Made by a program: the position numbers and the translations under genes. From contig JBBDPC010000137.1 in assembly GCA_040876735.1 (NCBI GenBank), positions 1 to 64,000 on the forward strand: 64,000 nucleotides of DNA, in the 5' to 3' direction. Shown one piece after another: positions 18,246 to 27,622 of the stretch. Position 1 is the stretch's first letter; the number at the start of each line of letters is the position of its first letter. Under the pieces are notes generated by a model that saw only the letters and a list, made by a program, of their open reading frames with translations, was not told the origin of the DNA and made no database searches. Origin of the DNA: Natronomicrosphaera sp040876735 (GTDB taxonomy: Bacteria; Planctomycetota; Phycisphaerae; Phycisphaerales; Phycisphaeraceae).

Positions 18246-19148
18246 TCAGCCCCGGGAGCCTGTGCGTTGCCGGGCCTGGGTCAACGCCGTGATGACCTCG
18301 TCCTGAACGGGAGCGAGCAGGCTCCGGGCCTGTCGGGCGCACTGTTGCGCCAGCGTTCGGGCCTCAGGCTTGAGGCAGGCGGCGAAGGCGTTGTCCAGCG
18401 CGGCGTCGTCCAGCGACTCCGGATCGAACCGGTGGGGCCAGCCGATCGTCCGCGTCTGGCGGATGATCTTCGCGCCGCCGGCGATCGGATCGATGGCGAT
18501 CACCGGGACGCCGTTCTTCAGCGCCAGCACCGTGCCGTGCAACCGGGTGGTCACCACCAGATCGGTGCGGGCGATCAACAGTTCGATCTCGTCAGCGGAG
18601 CGTTGCCCGGTGCTGTTTTCATCCAGCCGGGTGTCGATGCGCACCACCGGGCACCGCTGTCGGGCGATCAGGCGTTCGGCCGCATCGTTGGCCTGCTCGT
18701 GCCGGGCCTTGGCCTTGTACTCTCCCTGCGGATGCACGAGCACCACGCCCACGAGCGGTTCGGTGACCGGCGGCGAGAGGAAGACCAGGTCCGGCCGAGC
18801 GGCCCGGTCGCTGTCGCGCTCCCAGAGCAACTCAAACGGATTGAACGCCTCAAGCCGATCGAGCATCGACAGGTTCAACCCATACCACCGGCAGTGGGCA
18901 AACCGCTCGAGCATGCGGTCGACCGGGGCCCCGTTGCCGAACGGCCCGCAGACAAAGACCACGCAGTCATACACCGCAGGATCGACCGACGCCCAATCGA
19001 CGCCGCCGGCAAACGGCGGCGCCAGCGCGACGTCAAAGGCGACGCCGGCACGCCGCAACCAGTCGGCCACCAGGTCGCGGCTGATCAGGTCGCCTGCCGT
19101 GGCCCCCATCAATTCGAAACTGTACCAGCCGGCCAACAATGCCTTCAT
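18246..19148 (-). CDS. Polysaccharide pyruvyl transferase-like protein
   Basis: A 300-residue protein. I start at the ATG complementing 19146-19148 (MKALLAGWYSFELMGATAGD); a longer open frame upstream begins in non-coding-looking sequence. The C-terminal half carries the hallmark of the family, DLVVTTRLHGTVLALKNGVPVIAIDP, with the R-LHG motif. An N-terminal GT-B-like half includes VDPAVYDCVVFVCGPFG. Known members transfer pyruvyl ketals to exopolysaccharide sugars (CsaB, EpsO types). First gene of a likely three-gene operon with the two ABC half-transporters. Confidence 0.8.
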   Translation of the reverse strand: MKALLAGWYSFELMGATAGDLISRDLVADWLRRAGVAFDVALAPPFAGGVDWASVDPAVYDCVVFVCGPFGNGAPVDRMLERFAHCRWYGLNLSMLDRLEAFNPFELLWERDSDRAARPDLVFLSPPVTEPLVGVVLVHPQGEYKAKARHEQANDAAERLIARQRCPVVRIDTRLDENSTGQRSADEIELLIARTDLVVTTRLHGTVLALKNGVPVIAIDPIAGGAKIIRQTRTIGWPHRFDPESLDDAALDNAFAACLKPEARTLAQQCARQARSLLAPVQDEVITALTQARQRTGSRG

Positions 19149-19436
19149 GTCGCTTTCCTCGTCGGTTCGTGCAGCGCAGGCGCACCGGCGTCTCACCGGC
19201 CTGTGTGATAGGAGCAAGGGACGCCCAGGCGGCGTGTCCCGCATCGCGAAGGCTATGATAACGAGCAGGGCCAGCGAATCTCACCGCGCCCCGGCGAGGA
19301 CGGGTGAAGGAGAACGGGATGGATGGCCGATTGGTAGTATAGTGCCAGAGCAAGTCAGCGGCAGGCCGTGCCGCCATGGACCAGGCCGGCACAGGTCGCC
19401 GCACAGTTCACTCGACCGGGCAGACGGGTGCCAGTT

Positions 19437-20093
19437 ATGGATCAGGGGAACCGCTCCATCCCGGGTTACTCGCTGGTGGAATTGCTTGTCACGCTTGTGA
19501 TTGTTGCCGGCCTGCTGGGCCTGTTGTTGCCGGCCCTGCAGCGAGCCCGCATGTCGGCGAATGAAACCGCCTGCCTGCGGAACAACACCAGCAACGGGCG
19601 ATCCTTTCTCCTGCACGCGTTCGAGCGGGACGGACGTTTTCCCCCCATGTTTCATGCTTTCTCGCCCGGCCAGAGCGGGAAAATCATGGTGCGCGTCCAT
19701 CCCCGCACGCCGAGGGAGGCGGGCATCCACCACATCGACAAAGACCTGCTGGTCTGCCCCGCCGATCAGGGCCGGGGCACGGTTCCCGTCCGCGAGGAGG
19801 CTGCGGTGACGCAGCAGGTGATGAGTTACGGCTATAACGTCGAATTGCCGATCCGGGGGGCGACACTCGACGATCTCACCCAGCCCCGCCGCACGGCCGT
19901 CCTCTACGACGGCAGCATGAGCGGGCCCGGTCGTGGAAAGAATGTCGAGGGCGTCTACGACGACAGCTACGAATTCGTCGCCAAAGCCCACACGCGCCGC
20001 CATAATCGCGACGAGACGGCGATCGTCCTTTTTGCGGACTGGCACGCGAGTTCCGTCGACCAGATCGCACCGGAGCAGGTGCTCCTGCCCTGA
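19437..20093 (+). CDS. Prepilin-type cleavage protein, divergent leader
   Basis: A 218-residue protein. Start ATG at 19437 gives MDQGNRSIPGYSLVELLVTL. This is a short basic leader, then G-Y at the peptidase site and Glu at +5, so it should be processed by a type IV prepilin peptidase. The leader uses YSLVELLV instead of the common FTLIELLV. The body is soluble, contains DLLVCPADQGRGT and ends with RHNRDETAIVLFADWHASSV. That H.....A.V.FADGH-like ending is shared by the second prepilin-like protein at 24062. These short pseudopilins are abundant in Planctomycetota. Function unknown; it stands first in the plus-strand polysaccharide cluster. Confidence 0.8.
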   Translation: MDQGNRSIPGYSLVELLVTLVIVAGLLGLLLPALQRARMSANETACLRNNTSNGRSFLLHAFERDGRFPPMFHAFSPGQSGKIMVRVHPRTPREAGIHHIDKDLLVCPADQGRGTVPVREEAAVTQQVMSYGYNVELPIRGATLDDLTQPRRTAVLYDGSMSGPGRGKNVEGVYDDSYEFVAKAHTRRHNRDETAIVLFADWHASSVDQIAPEQVLLP

Positions 20094-20242
20094 CCGGCAT
20101 TTCCCTCACTTGCTGCGGAATCGCAAAAAAAAATGTGGACGGTGCCCCAAGCGTGGTTTATGCTCTGACGTTTGCGGGGGAAGGGGTTCGGCCTGCAATT
20201 CGAGTGGGGGATCCGAAACGAATCGACGAGAGGAAGAAGGCG

Positions 20243-22825
20243 ATGACCGACGTGATGTCTGAGGATATCGCCACGGCGACGCTGGCGGCGCCTGCCATTG
20301 CGTCAGCAGCGAGGGCGACGACGCAGCGGCCCTGTGTGCGCGGCAAGTTCCTCTTTGTCGAGGACGCCAAGTTCTACGTGCGCGGGGCGACGTACGGCCC
20401 CTTCGAGCCCGAGCCGGAGAGCAGCCCCTACCCGGGCAGCGAGTATCACACGCCCGAAGCGGTCTATCGCGACTTCGCCATGATGGCCGCCGCCGGTCTC
20501 AACACCATCCGCGTCTACACCGTGCCGCCTCGCTGGCTGCTCGACATCGCCGCGGCGCACGGGCTGCGGGTGTTCATCGGCATTCCCTGGGAACAGCACG
20601 TCCTGTTCCTTGACTCGCGCAAGCGACGCCGGGCGATCGAACAGCGCGTCCGCGAGGGCGTCCGGCAATGTGCCGGCCATCCAGCGGTTCTGGCGTACAC
20701 GGTGGGCAACGAAATCCCGGCCGACATCGTCCGCTGGTACGGCCGCCGGCGCGTGGAACGCTTTCTCGATCGCCTCTACCGCGCCGCCAAGGCGGAAGAC
20801 GCCACCGCGCTGGTGACCTACGTCAACTTTCCGACCACCGAGTACCTGCAACTGCCGTTCCTGGATTTCGTCAGCTTCAACGTCTACCTGGAAGACCCGC
20901 AGACGATGCGCGGTTACCTCAACCGCCTTCAGAACCTCGCGGGCCAGCAGCCGCTGGTGATGGGCGAGATCGGGCTGGACAGCCAGCGCAACGGCGTCAA
21001 CCAGCAGGCCGCCACGCTGGACTGGCAGGTGCGCACCTGCTTCGCCGCCGGCTGCGCGGGCGCGTTCGTCTTTGCCTGGACTGACGAGTGGTACCGCGGC
21101 GGGCATGCCATCGACGACTGGGACTTCGGCCTCACCGATCGGCAGCGCAGCCCCAAGCCCGCGCTGGAGGCGGTGACCGACGTCTTCGAGCAGACGCCAT
21201 TCGCCCGGGACCGAGACTGGCCCCGCGTCTCGGTGGTGGTGTGCACCTACAACGGCGCCGCGACCCTCGGCGAAACCTGCCGGGCCCTGGTGAAAGTCGA
21301 CTACCCCGACTTCGAGGTGATCGTCGTCAACGACGGCTCGACCAACCACACCGCCGACGTGCTGCGCGAGGCGGTCGCCGAGGTCGGAGAGCAGGTTCCG
21401 TTCCGCGTGATCGACGTGCCCAACGGCGGGCTCAGCCGGGCACGCAACATCGGCATGGAAGCGGCGACCGGCGAGATCGTCGCGTATCTCGACGACGATG
21501 CCTACCCCGATCCGCACTGGCTGCAATACCTGGCGGACATGTTCATGACGACCGAGGTGGTGGGGGTGGGCGGTCCCAACCTGCCCGTGCCGGAGGACGG
21601 CCTGGTCGCGGAGTGCGTGAGCTGGGCGCCCGGCGGGCCGAACCACGTGCTGATGACCGACACGATGGCCGAGCACATCCCCGGCTGCAACATGGCGTTT
21701 CGCAAGACCGCGCTGCTGGCGATCGGCGGGTTCGACGAGCAGTTCCGCATCGCCGGCGACGACGTGGACCTGTGCTGGCGGTTGCAGGAACGTGACGGGA
21801 TGATCGGCTTCCATCCCAGCGCCATGGTCTGGCACCATCGACGAGGAACCGTGCGCGGCTATCTCCGGCAGCAGACCAACTACGGTCGGGCCGAGGCGAT
21901 GCTCGAACACAAGTGGCCGCAAAAGTACAACCGCTTCGGACACGTCGCCTGGGCCGGCCAACTCTATGGCGACGGCTGCACGCTGCCGCTGTTCCTCCGG
22001 CGCAGACGGGTCTACCACGGGGTGTGGGGGACGCAACTTTTCCAGTCGCTCTACACGCGAAAGCCCGGCATGCTGCGCTCGCTGCCGTTGATGCCCGAGT
22101 GGTATCTGCTGACGGTGACGGCCATGCTCGTGGCCTTGCCGGGCATCCTCTGGAAGCCGGTGATGTTCCTCGTGCCGCTGGCGGTGATGGTCATCGGCAT
22201 TCCCGTGGCGCAGGCGAGTATCAGTGCGACGCAGGCCCGGCTTGACTGGCGTCACGCCTTGTCCACCCGGCTGCGCCGCCGGGGGCTGATCGCGTTGCTG
22301 CACCTGCTCCAACCGGTGGTCCGGCTCAAGGGCCGGCTCGTGCAGGGATTGACGCCGTGGCGCCGGCCGGGGGTCGGAATCGGCGGTCGCAAGCTCGCCT
22401 TGCCGCGCCCGCGGCAGACCGGGATCTGGAGCCAGCAGTGGCAGTCGGGTGAAACACGCCTGCGTCAACTGGAGACGGCGCTGCACCGCGTGGGCGGCTG
22501 TTCCGTACGCGGCGGCGCGTTCAACCGGTGGGACCTGGAAATTCGTGGCGGCCTCTTCGGCAGCGTCCGGCTGATCATGGCGATCGAAGAGCATGGGCAC
22601 GGCCAGATGGTGCGGCTGCGCAGTTGGCCCGCCATCGGCCGGTACACGTCGATGAGCATCGTCGGCCTGCTCCTGCTCGCCGTCGGAGCCGTGTTCAACT
22701 GGCAGATCGGCGCGTGCATCCTCCTGCTGAGCATCTGCGCCTGCCTCACCGTCCGCACCGTCGGCGACTGCGCCTCCGCCACCGCCGCATACCTCGATTG
22801 CCTCAAACCCCCCGACGAGGCGTGA
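20243..22825 (+). CDS. Glycoside hydrolase-like / family 2 glycosyltransferase fusion
   Basis: An 860-residue protein. The ATG at 20243 is chosen over upstream in-frame starts because the sequence before it does not look coded. Residues ~40-320 are a TIM-barrel of clan GH-A type: VGNEIPADI gives the acid/base Glu157, MGEIGLD the nucleophile Glu242, and FAWTDEWYRGG closes the site. Residues ~325-560 are a GT2 domain: VVVCTYNG, VVNDGS, LDDDAYP (Asp417-419), and GDDVDLCWRL for acceptor binding. Two membrane stretches follow (about 622-662 and 804-838), with a soluble segment between. It may make and trim, or transfer, a beta-glucan-like chain at the membrane. The next gene starts 6 bases on. Confidence 0.82.
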   Translation: MTDVMSEDIATATLAAPAIASAARATTQRPCVRGKFLFVEDAKFYVRGATYGPFEPEPESSPYPGSEYHTPEAVYRDFAMMAAAGLNTIRVYTVPPRWLLDIAAAHGLRVFIGIPWEQHVLFLDSRKRRRAIEQRVREGVRQCAGHPAVLAYTVGNEIPADIVRWYGRRRVERFLDRLYRAAKAEDATALVTYVNFPTTEYLQLPFLDFVSFNVYLEDPQTMRGYLNRLQNLAGQQPLVMGEIGLDSQRNGVNQQAATLDWQVRTCFAAGCAGAFVFAWTDEWYRGGHAIDDWDFGLTDRQRSPKPALEAVTDVFEQTPFARDRDWPRVSVVVCTYNGAATLGETCRALVKVDYPDFEVIVVNDGSTNHTADVLREAVAEVGEQVPFRVIDVPNGGLSRARNIGMEAATGEIVAYLDDDAYPDPHWLQYLADMFMTTEVVGVGGPNLPVPEDGLVAECVSWAPGGPNHVLMTDTMAEHIPGCNMAFRKTALLAIGGFDEQFRIAGDDVDLCWRLQERDGMIGFHPSAMVWHHRRGTVRGYLRQQTNYGRAEAMLEHKWPQKYNRFGHVAWAGQLYGDGCTLPLFLRRRRVYHGVWGTQLFQSLYTRKPGMLRSLPLMPEWYLLTVTAMLVALPGILWKPVMFLVPLAVMVIGIPVAQASISATQARLDWRHALSTRLRRRGLIALLHLLQPVVRLKGRLVQGLTPWRRPGVGIGGRKLALPRPRQTGIWSQQWQSGETRLRQLETALHRVGGCSVRGGAFNRWDLEIRGGLFGSVRLIMAIEEHGHGQMVRLRSWPAIGRYTSMSIVGLLLLAVGAVFNWQIGACILLLSICACLTVRTVGDCASATAAYLDCLKPPDEA

Positions 22826-22831
22826 GCACCG

Positions 22832-24022
22832 GTGCCTGAGTCCAAACGCAAAATCGTGGTCACCGGACTCGTCGCCACCTACCCCTTCGGCGGCGTGTTC
22901 TGGGACTACATCCAGTACGTCCTGGGCTTCCGTCAACTCGGCCATGACGTGCTCTACCTCGAAGACACCGGGAAGTGGTGCTACAGCCCCACGCAGCAGA
23001 CGTTCGTCGAGCGCGGCAACGACAACGCGGATTACCTCCATCGGCAGCTTCGGCAACTCGATCCCGACCTGGCCGACCGGTGGTTTTTCCGCGACACCAC
23101 CGGGCAGACCTTCGGGCAGTCGTGGGATGAGACCAAGGCTTTCTGCCGTGATGCGGACCTGTTCCTGCATGTCTCCGCCTCCTGCTGGATGCGCGAGGAA
23201 TATTTCGCCGCCCGCCGCGTCGCGTTCATCGATTCGGACCCGATGTACACCCAGGCGTCCGTGCCCGGCTACCTGGCCGGGACCCTGGACGAAGCCGACC
23301 GCCAGCGCATCGAGATGCTCCGTCGCCACGACGTGTTCTTTACGTTCGGTGAAACCATTCACGAGCCAGACGCGCGCGTGCCCACCGGTGTGTTCGACTG
23401 GATTCCCACCCGTCAGCCGATCGTGCTCGACCGCTTCGCTCCCCATGCCGTGGCGGTCGACCGTCGGCCGCGCCGGTTCAACACCGTCGCCTCCTGGGAG
23501 CCCACCGAGGAAGGGCCGGTGGTCGAAGGCGTGCAGTACAAGGGAAAAAGCGTCGAGTTCAAGCGGTTTCTCCACCTGCCGCGGCGGGTGAGCGTGCCCA
23601 TCGAACTGGCGCTGAGCGGAAAGTACCCACGCTCCTGCCTCGAGGCGCATGGCTTTCAGGTGCGCGACGCCTACGAAGTCTCGCACGACCCGTGGGTCTA
23701 CCGCGACTACCTGGCGAACGTACTGGGCGAATGGAGCGTGGCCAAGCATGCCTACACCGCGAGTTTGAGCGGGTGGTTCTCATGCCGCAGCGCGTGTTAT
23801 CTGGCGCTGGGCGTGCCGGTGGTCGTGCAGGACACCGGCTTCAGCCGACGATTGCCGACGGGGGAGGGATTGCTGGCTTTTCGCACGCTTGACGAGGCCG
23901 CCGCCGCGATCGACGCGGTGGTTTCCCGACCCGACCTGCATGCCCGGGCTGCCCAGGCGATCGCTGTCGAACATTTTGATGCCAGGCGGGTTCTGCAGGA
24001 CCTGCTCGACGACGTCGATTGA
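22832..24022 (+). CDS. Glycosyltransferase-like protein, GT-B fold likely
   Basis: A 396-residue protein with a GTG start 6 bases after the fusion gene. It begins KIVVTGLVATYPFGGVFWDYIQYVLGF, a GT-B N-domain pattern with the donor-side glycine loop. The C-terminal part has ASLSGWFSCRSACYLALGVPVVVQDTG and FRTLDEAAAAIDAVVSRP, typical of the nucleotide-sugar half of GT1/GT4 enzymes. No exact family assignment is possible by eye. Tight coupling to the GH-GT2 gene implies the same glycan pathway. Confidence 0.7.
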   Translation: MPESKRKIVVTGLVATYPFGGVFWDYIQYVLGFRQLGHDVLYLEDTGKWCYSPTQQTFVERGNDNADYLHRQLRQLDPDLADRWFFRDTTGQTFGQSWDETKAFCRDADLFLHVSASCWMREEYFAARRVAFIDSDPMYTQASVPGYLAGTLDEADRQRIEMLRRHDVFFTFGETIHEPDARVPTGVFDWIPTRQPIVLDRFAPHAVAVDRRPRRFNTVASWEPTEEGPVVEGVQYKGKSVEFKRFLHLPRRVSVPIELALSGKYPRSCLEAHGFQVRDAYEVSHDPWVYRDYLANVLGEWSVAKHAYTASLSGWFSCRSACYLALGVPVVVQDTGFSRRLPTGEGLLAFRTLDEAAAAIDAVVSRPDLHARAAQAIAVEHFDARRVLQDLLDDVD

Positions 24023-24048
24023 CCGATCGAAGCGATGTCCCACGTCAC

Positions 24049-24054
24049 AGGAGG
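24049..24054 (+). promoter_or_regulatory. Shine-Dalgarno AGGAGG deciding a TTG start
   Basis: AGGAGG at 24049-24054 sits 7 bases before TTG at 24062. An upstream in-frame ATG at 24035 has no comparable site and would place AGGAGG inside the coding region. TTG is therefore the better start for the prepilin-like gene. Confidence 0.8.
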
Positions 24055-24061
24055 AACGACC

Positions 24062-24730
24062 TTGATAAGCCCCCGTCACGCATCATCAAGTGGCTTTACG
24101 CTGATCGAGTTGCTCGTGGTGATCTCCATCATTGCTCTGCTGATCGGCATTCTCCTGCCGACGCTTGGCGCCGCGCGGCGTGCGGCGCAGAATGCCCAGT
24201 GTCTTTCACACATGCGTCAGATCGGCCAGGCGGTCGTCATGTACACCAGTGATTACAAAAATCAACTGCCCGACAACAACTCCGACGGCAGCGGCGATCA
24301 CACCGGCGGATTTCGCCCTTACACCAACACCGGATGGGGCACGGGGATCTGGGTGTGTCCGCGACATGAACGCTTTCAAGACGGCTGGACCAGCAGCTAC
24401 GGCTACAACTGGCAGTATCTGTTCGAGCCCGGACCCGATTATCCGCACACCGGCTGGGACGGTTTCGGCAACCCGGGCATTGACTTCGACACGCTCCAAC
24501 GCCCCAGTCAGACCATCTGGTTCGTCGACCATGATGCGCCTCCCGGCCATGCCAGCCTGTGGACTTATCTCCAACGGCCCGGCGACAACACGCCCATCGA
24601 CGGCTTTGGCCGTGTCGCGCGCCGGCACAGCGACCGCGCCCACGTGCTTTACGCAGACGGACATGTCGCCTCCGGCCCGGAAGAACTGGACGACCCCGCC
24701 TTCGAGGCGGAGCTCTGGGACCCCCGCTGA
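24062..24730 (+). CDS. Prepilin-type N-terminal cleavage/methylation protein
   Basis: A 222-residue protein from the TTG at 24062. The leader is ISPRHASSSG, then FTLIELLVVISIIALLIGIL: Gly-Phe at the peptidase site and Glu at +5. The hydrophobic helix continues into GAARRAAQNAQCLSHMRQI, the usual planctomycete pseudopilin body. The C-terminus has RHSDRAHVLYADGHV, the ending common to this family. It closes the plus-strand polysaccharide cluster, 39 bases after the glycosyltransferase. Likely exported through a type II secretion or pilus-like system encoded elsewhere. Confidence 0.9.
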   Translation: MISPRHASSSGFTLIELLVVISIIALLIGILLPTLGAARRAAQNAQCLSHMRQIGQAVVMYTSDYKNQLPDNNSDGSGDHTGGFRPYTNTGWGTGIWVCPRHERFQDGWTSSYGYNWQYLFEPGPDYPHTGWDGFGNPGIDFDTLQRPSQTIWFVDHDAPPGHASLWTYLQRPGDNTPIDGFGRVARRHSDRAHVLYADGHVASGPEELDDPAFEAELWDPR

Positions 24731-24823
24731 CGCCACACCCGGCAAAAGTCTACATGCCCGAAGTGAGGATGGTGGTCTGGTCGAACGCAAGCCGTGGACC
24801 GCGCTGCACGCGAACTGGAAACC

Positions 24824-27427
24824 CTACAGTTCCCCGCAGATCGCTTCCTGACGGACTACGTCGGCGAGCAACTGCGGCGGGCGATCGGCGGTGTCGCACA
24901 CCTTCACAAACCGCTCGTACCCTGTCGCGTTCGGCGCCAGCGCGGTGAGCTGGTTGGGATAGCGATCGAGATAGCTCGCATTCAGAACGCACTCCGGGCG
25001 GTCCACCGCCAGCGCGGCGTAGAAAGTGTTGGTCTCCACGAGATCCTGGAAAAAGTGCGTGCCATAGGACAACTCCGGCACAATGCCCGCCTCGCGGGAG
25101 GCGACTTCGATCAGCGCCGCCATGTTGTTGATCTCGGAGAAACGCACTGGGACACCCAGGGCCGGCGTGGATGTGCCCCAGCGGCCGGGGCCGATGAGCA
25201 ACGTGACCCGGTGCGGCCCGTTGTCGCCGTCGAGGTCGCGGTTGAGCGTGCCGATCAGGCGGGCGATGGCGTGGCGTTGTTCCGTGGTGGCGGTGCTGTA
25301 GGCCGTGGGGTCGACCCAGATCACGCGCTGAATGGGCCGTTGCACGCTGCCGCCCATGAAGTGGCCCTTGGTGCGGAAGAACAGGCGGTCGGCCGGCACC
25401 TGGGCAGGCAGTTGCACCCGCTCGCGCGTCCCTTGGGTTTGCAGCGGCCGACATTGCACGAGGTTGATCCACGCCCGGCCCCGGTCATCGAACGTCACCG
25501 TGAACTCCACATCAACCGGATACGCATACGCCCGCTCCAGCGTCTTGAGCAACCGCTGCATCAGCGATGGAAACGCCGCATCACGCAGCAACGGCTCGAA
25601 CGTCACCAGCCACACCCGCGGGTCGCGCTCTCCACGATCGCGCAGCAGCCGCTCCGTCGGCCGGTCCGGCACCGCCAGCCGTTCATACGCCAGGTCCACG
25701 CCCGCCCGGCTCAACTCCAACAGCGACACCGACTCAAACCGGTTCTGCTCCACGTTCAACAGGTCGACGTCGCGCTGCGAATAGCGCCGCATGTCCTCCT
25801 GTCCGCCATACGGCCGGCGCAGCGGCTGATCCAGCGCCACCGTACATGGGTAATCGCCTTCCACCCGGTCCACCGCCCGCGTGCCTAGCCCCATCACGAT
25901 CCGCAACATGCCCGCCTGCGGGTCCATGTCCCGGCTCCAGACGAACGTGTTGTAGCTCACCCCCACGCCCGCCACGTCCGGCAGGTACAGGTGCTCGTGG
26001 TACCGCCCGGCGACGCGCTGCACGAGCAGGCCCATCGGCTCCTCGCGCTGTTCCAGCCCGCGCTGCCGGCGGTAGGTCAACGCGTCCCGACTCATCGTGC
26101 TGGCGAAGATCCGCCGCACCGCCGCCATGAACTGTTCCAGCCGCTGCTCCGGCGTGCCCTGGTTTACGCAGAAGTGGCTTTCATACTTGCCCGCGAACGC
26201 CCCGCCGAAGCCGTCCTCCAGCAGGCTGCTCGAGCGCACCAGCAGCGGGTATTGACCGAAGTATTCGAGCATCTGCTGAAACGTCTGCACCAGTTCATCG
26301 GGGAACCGGCCGTGGCGCATCTTCTGTTCCAGTTCCGTCGCGGCCTCAAAATAATGGGCCGGCGTCTTCTGCCGCATCAGCAGGTCCCACCACCCGTTGT
26401 GCACCAGGTACCAGTAATAGGCGTCCGAACCGACATAGAACGAGTCGTGCGGTTCAAGCACGCTGGACCAGTCGAACGCGTCGTCGCTGTGGAGGATTTT
26501 CCGGGCCAGCAGCATGCCCACCGCCTTGCCGCCGATGAACCCCGTGCCGATCATCCGCGACTTGATGCCCAACAGGTCATGCAGGGACAGGTGCCGCCGC
26601 GCCAGGGCGAGCACGCGTTCGTCCTGGCCGATCATCACCCGGCAGAGCTTGTCCACCATCGCCCTGTGGGCCGGGGCGTCTTCGTCGGCGTCGGCGACGG
26701 CCTCGGCCTCGATGAACAGCCGGTCCCAGTAGTCCAGCCGACGCCGGGGGCTGTCGACCGACCGTCGGCGAACATCCGAGAGCAGCGACGTGGCTTCGTA
26801 GCTGTTGGCGATCGGGACGAACGTGTCGCCGCGCATTTCGTGCGGGAGGAACATCGTCGGCGAGTGGCGCTGCCAGACCTTGATCGGGTGGGCGTGCCGT
26901 CGGCCGTCGCGAGCGTAGAGGGCCACCATCACCTGCGTCGTCTGCCGGATCTGCGCGATCGTCCGGAACGAGTGGTTGCCCCGCAGCAGGGCGAAGTAGG
27001 CGATCGTGTCCAGTCGGTAGAGGTAGGGGCAGATGACCTGAAAGAAGTTGCCGATCATCTGGTCCGTCGCCCAGGCCGAGAGCAGGTCGGAGAGGCAGTC
27101 GAACACGCAGAATGCCTCCCGGCCGTGCTGTGTGATCCGCTCGTAAACCGAACTGGTGAACGTCTCGAACCCGTGGCAGGCGTCCAGGTCGTGGCGGGTG
27201 ATCGCTGCGTCATCGCGGACCAGCGGGGCGTGGTCGGCGAACCGGAAGTAGACGATCTGCCGGCCCTCGCGCAGCGCCGCATCCACGAACGGCTCGACGA
27301 ACGCGCGGTAGTCTTCCACCGCGTCCACCGTCCAGACGACGTTGTCGCCGATCCGCAGGCCGTCGAGGATCCCGTCCAGGCCCGGCAGGCCGGTGGTGAC
27401 CGGTTGTGGATTTGCCGTGCTGTGCAT
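24824..27427 (-). CDS. PEP/pyruvate-binding domain protein with KaiC/RadA-like N-terminus
   Basis: An 867-residue protein. Residues ~1-230 resemble a RecA/KaiC-type fold: TTGLPGLDGILDGLRIGDNVVW at the start matches the KaiC entry motif. The Walker A GxxGxGK[ST] is missing, being replaced by TVDAVEDYRAF. Residues ~295-620 match the N-terminal ATP-grasp domain of PEP synthase/PPDK: MIGTGFIGGKAVGMLLARKI, YPLLVRSSSLLEDGFGGAFAGKYES, and the WINLVQCRPLQ end. There is no phosphohistidine or PEP-binding barrel domain, so it is not a full dikinase. The C-terminal ~200 residues (GPGRWGTSTPALGVPV) are family-specific. Possibly an ATP-dependent phosphotransferase or sensor; no characterised role known to me. 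Confidence 0.7.
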   Translation of the reverse strand: MHSTANPQPVTTGLPGLDGILDGLRIGDNVVWTVDAVEDYRAFVEPFVDAALREGRQIVYFRFADHAPLVRDDAAITRHDLDACHGFETFTSSVYERITQHGREAFCVFDCLSDLLSAWATDQMIGNFFQVICPYLYRLDTIAYFALLRGNHSFRTIAQIRQTTQVMVALYARDGRRHAHPIKVWQRHSPTMFLPHEMRGDTFVPIANSYEATSLLSDVRRRSVDSPRRRLDYWDRLFIEAEAVADADEDAPAHRAMVDKLCRVMIGQDERVLALARRHLSLHDLLGIKSRMIGTGFIGGKAVGMLLARKILHSDDAFDWSSVLEPHDSFYVGSDAYYWYLVHNGWWDLLMRQKTPAHYFEAATELEQKMRHGRFPDELVQTFQQMLEYFGQYPLLVRSSSLLEDGFGGAFAGKYESHFCVNQGTPEQRLEQFMAAVRRIFASTMSRDALTYRRQRGLEQREEPMGLLVQRVAGRYHEHLYLPDVAGVGVSYNTFVWSRDMDPQAGMLRIVMGLGTRAVDRVEGDYPCTVALDQPLRRPYGGQEDMRRYSQRDVDLLNVEQNRFESVSLLELSRAGVDLAYERLAVPDRPTERLLRDRGERDPRVWLVTFEPLLRDAAFPSLMQRLLKTLERAYAYPVDVEFTVTFDDRGRAWINLVQCRPLQTQGTRERVQLPAQVPADRLFFRTKGHFMGGSVQRPIQRVIWVDPTAYSTATTEQRHAIARLIGTLNRDLDGDNGPHRVTLLIGPGRWGTSTPALGVPVRFSEINNMAALIEVASREAGIVPELSYGTHFFQDLVETNTFYAALAVDRPECVLNASYLDRYPNQLTALAPNATGYERFVKVCDTADRPPQLLADVVRQEAICGEL

Positions 27428-27622
27428 CCGTCCATTCCTTCAAAGAACAGGCTTCAAGGTACACCAGCAGACGCTCCGATGTCAGCTTCTTGAATGCTGC
27501 TTCGTCCCATGCCCTTGCGATGCCCGGTCTTTCCCGCAGCATGGCACCTTCGCCCGCCGTCGCGCCTAGTGTCAATGAGCCGTTTCCCCCACCCCGGCGA
27601 CGTGTTTTCAAAGGAGCGCGAC

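Noticed and set aside
20105..20140. Terminator after the first prepilin-like gene (A-run at 20125-20133)
   Set aside because: The stem TGCG/CGCA is only 4 bp, and the run is A on the plus strand, which does not fit a plus-strand terminator.
20303..23749. An 1148-codon open frame on the minus strand
   Set aside because: It is antisense to the GH-GT2 fusion and the glycosyltransferase, both of which have recognisable motifs.
24035..24061. ATG start at 24035 for the second prepilin-like gene
   Set aside because: The AGGAGG at 24049-24054 would lie inside the coding region and is placed ideally for TTG at 24062.
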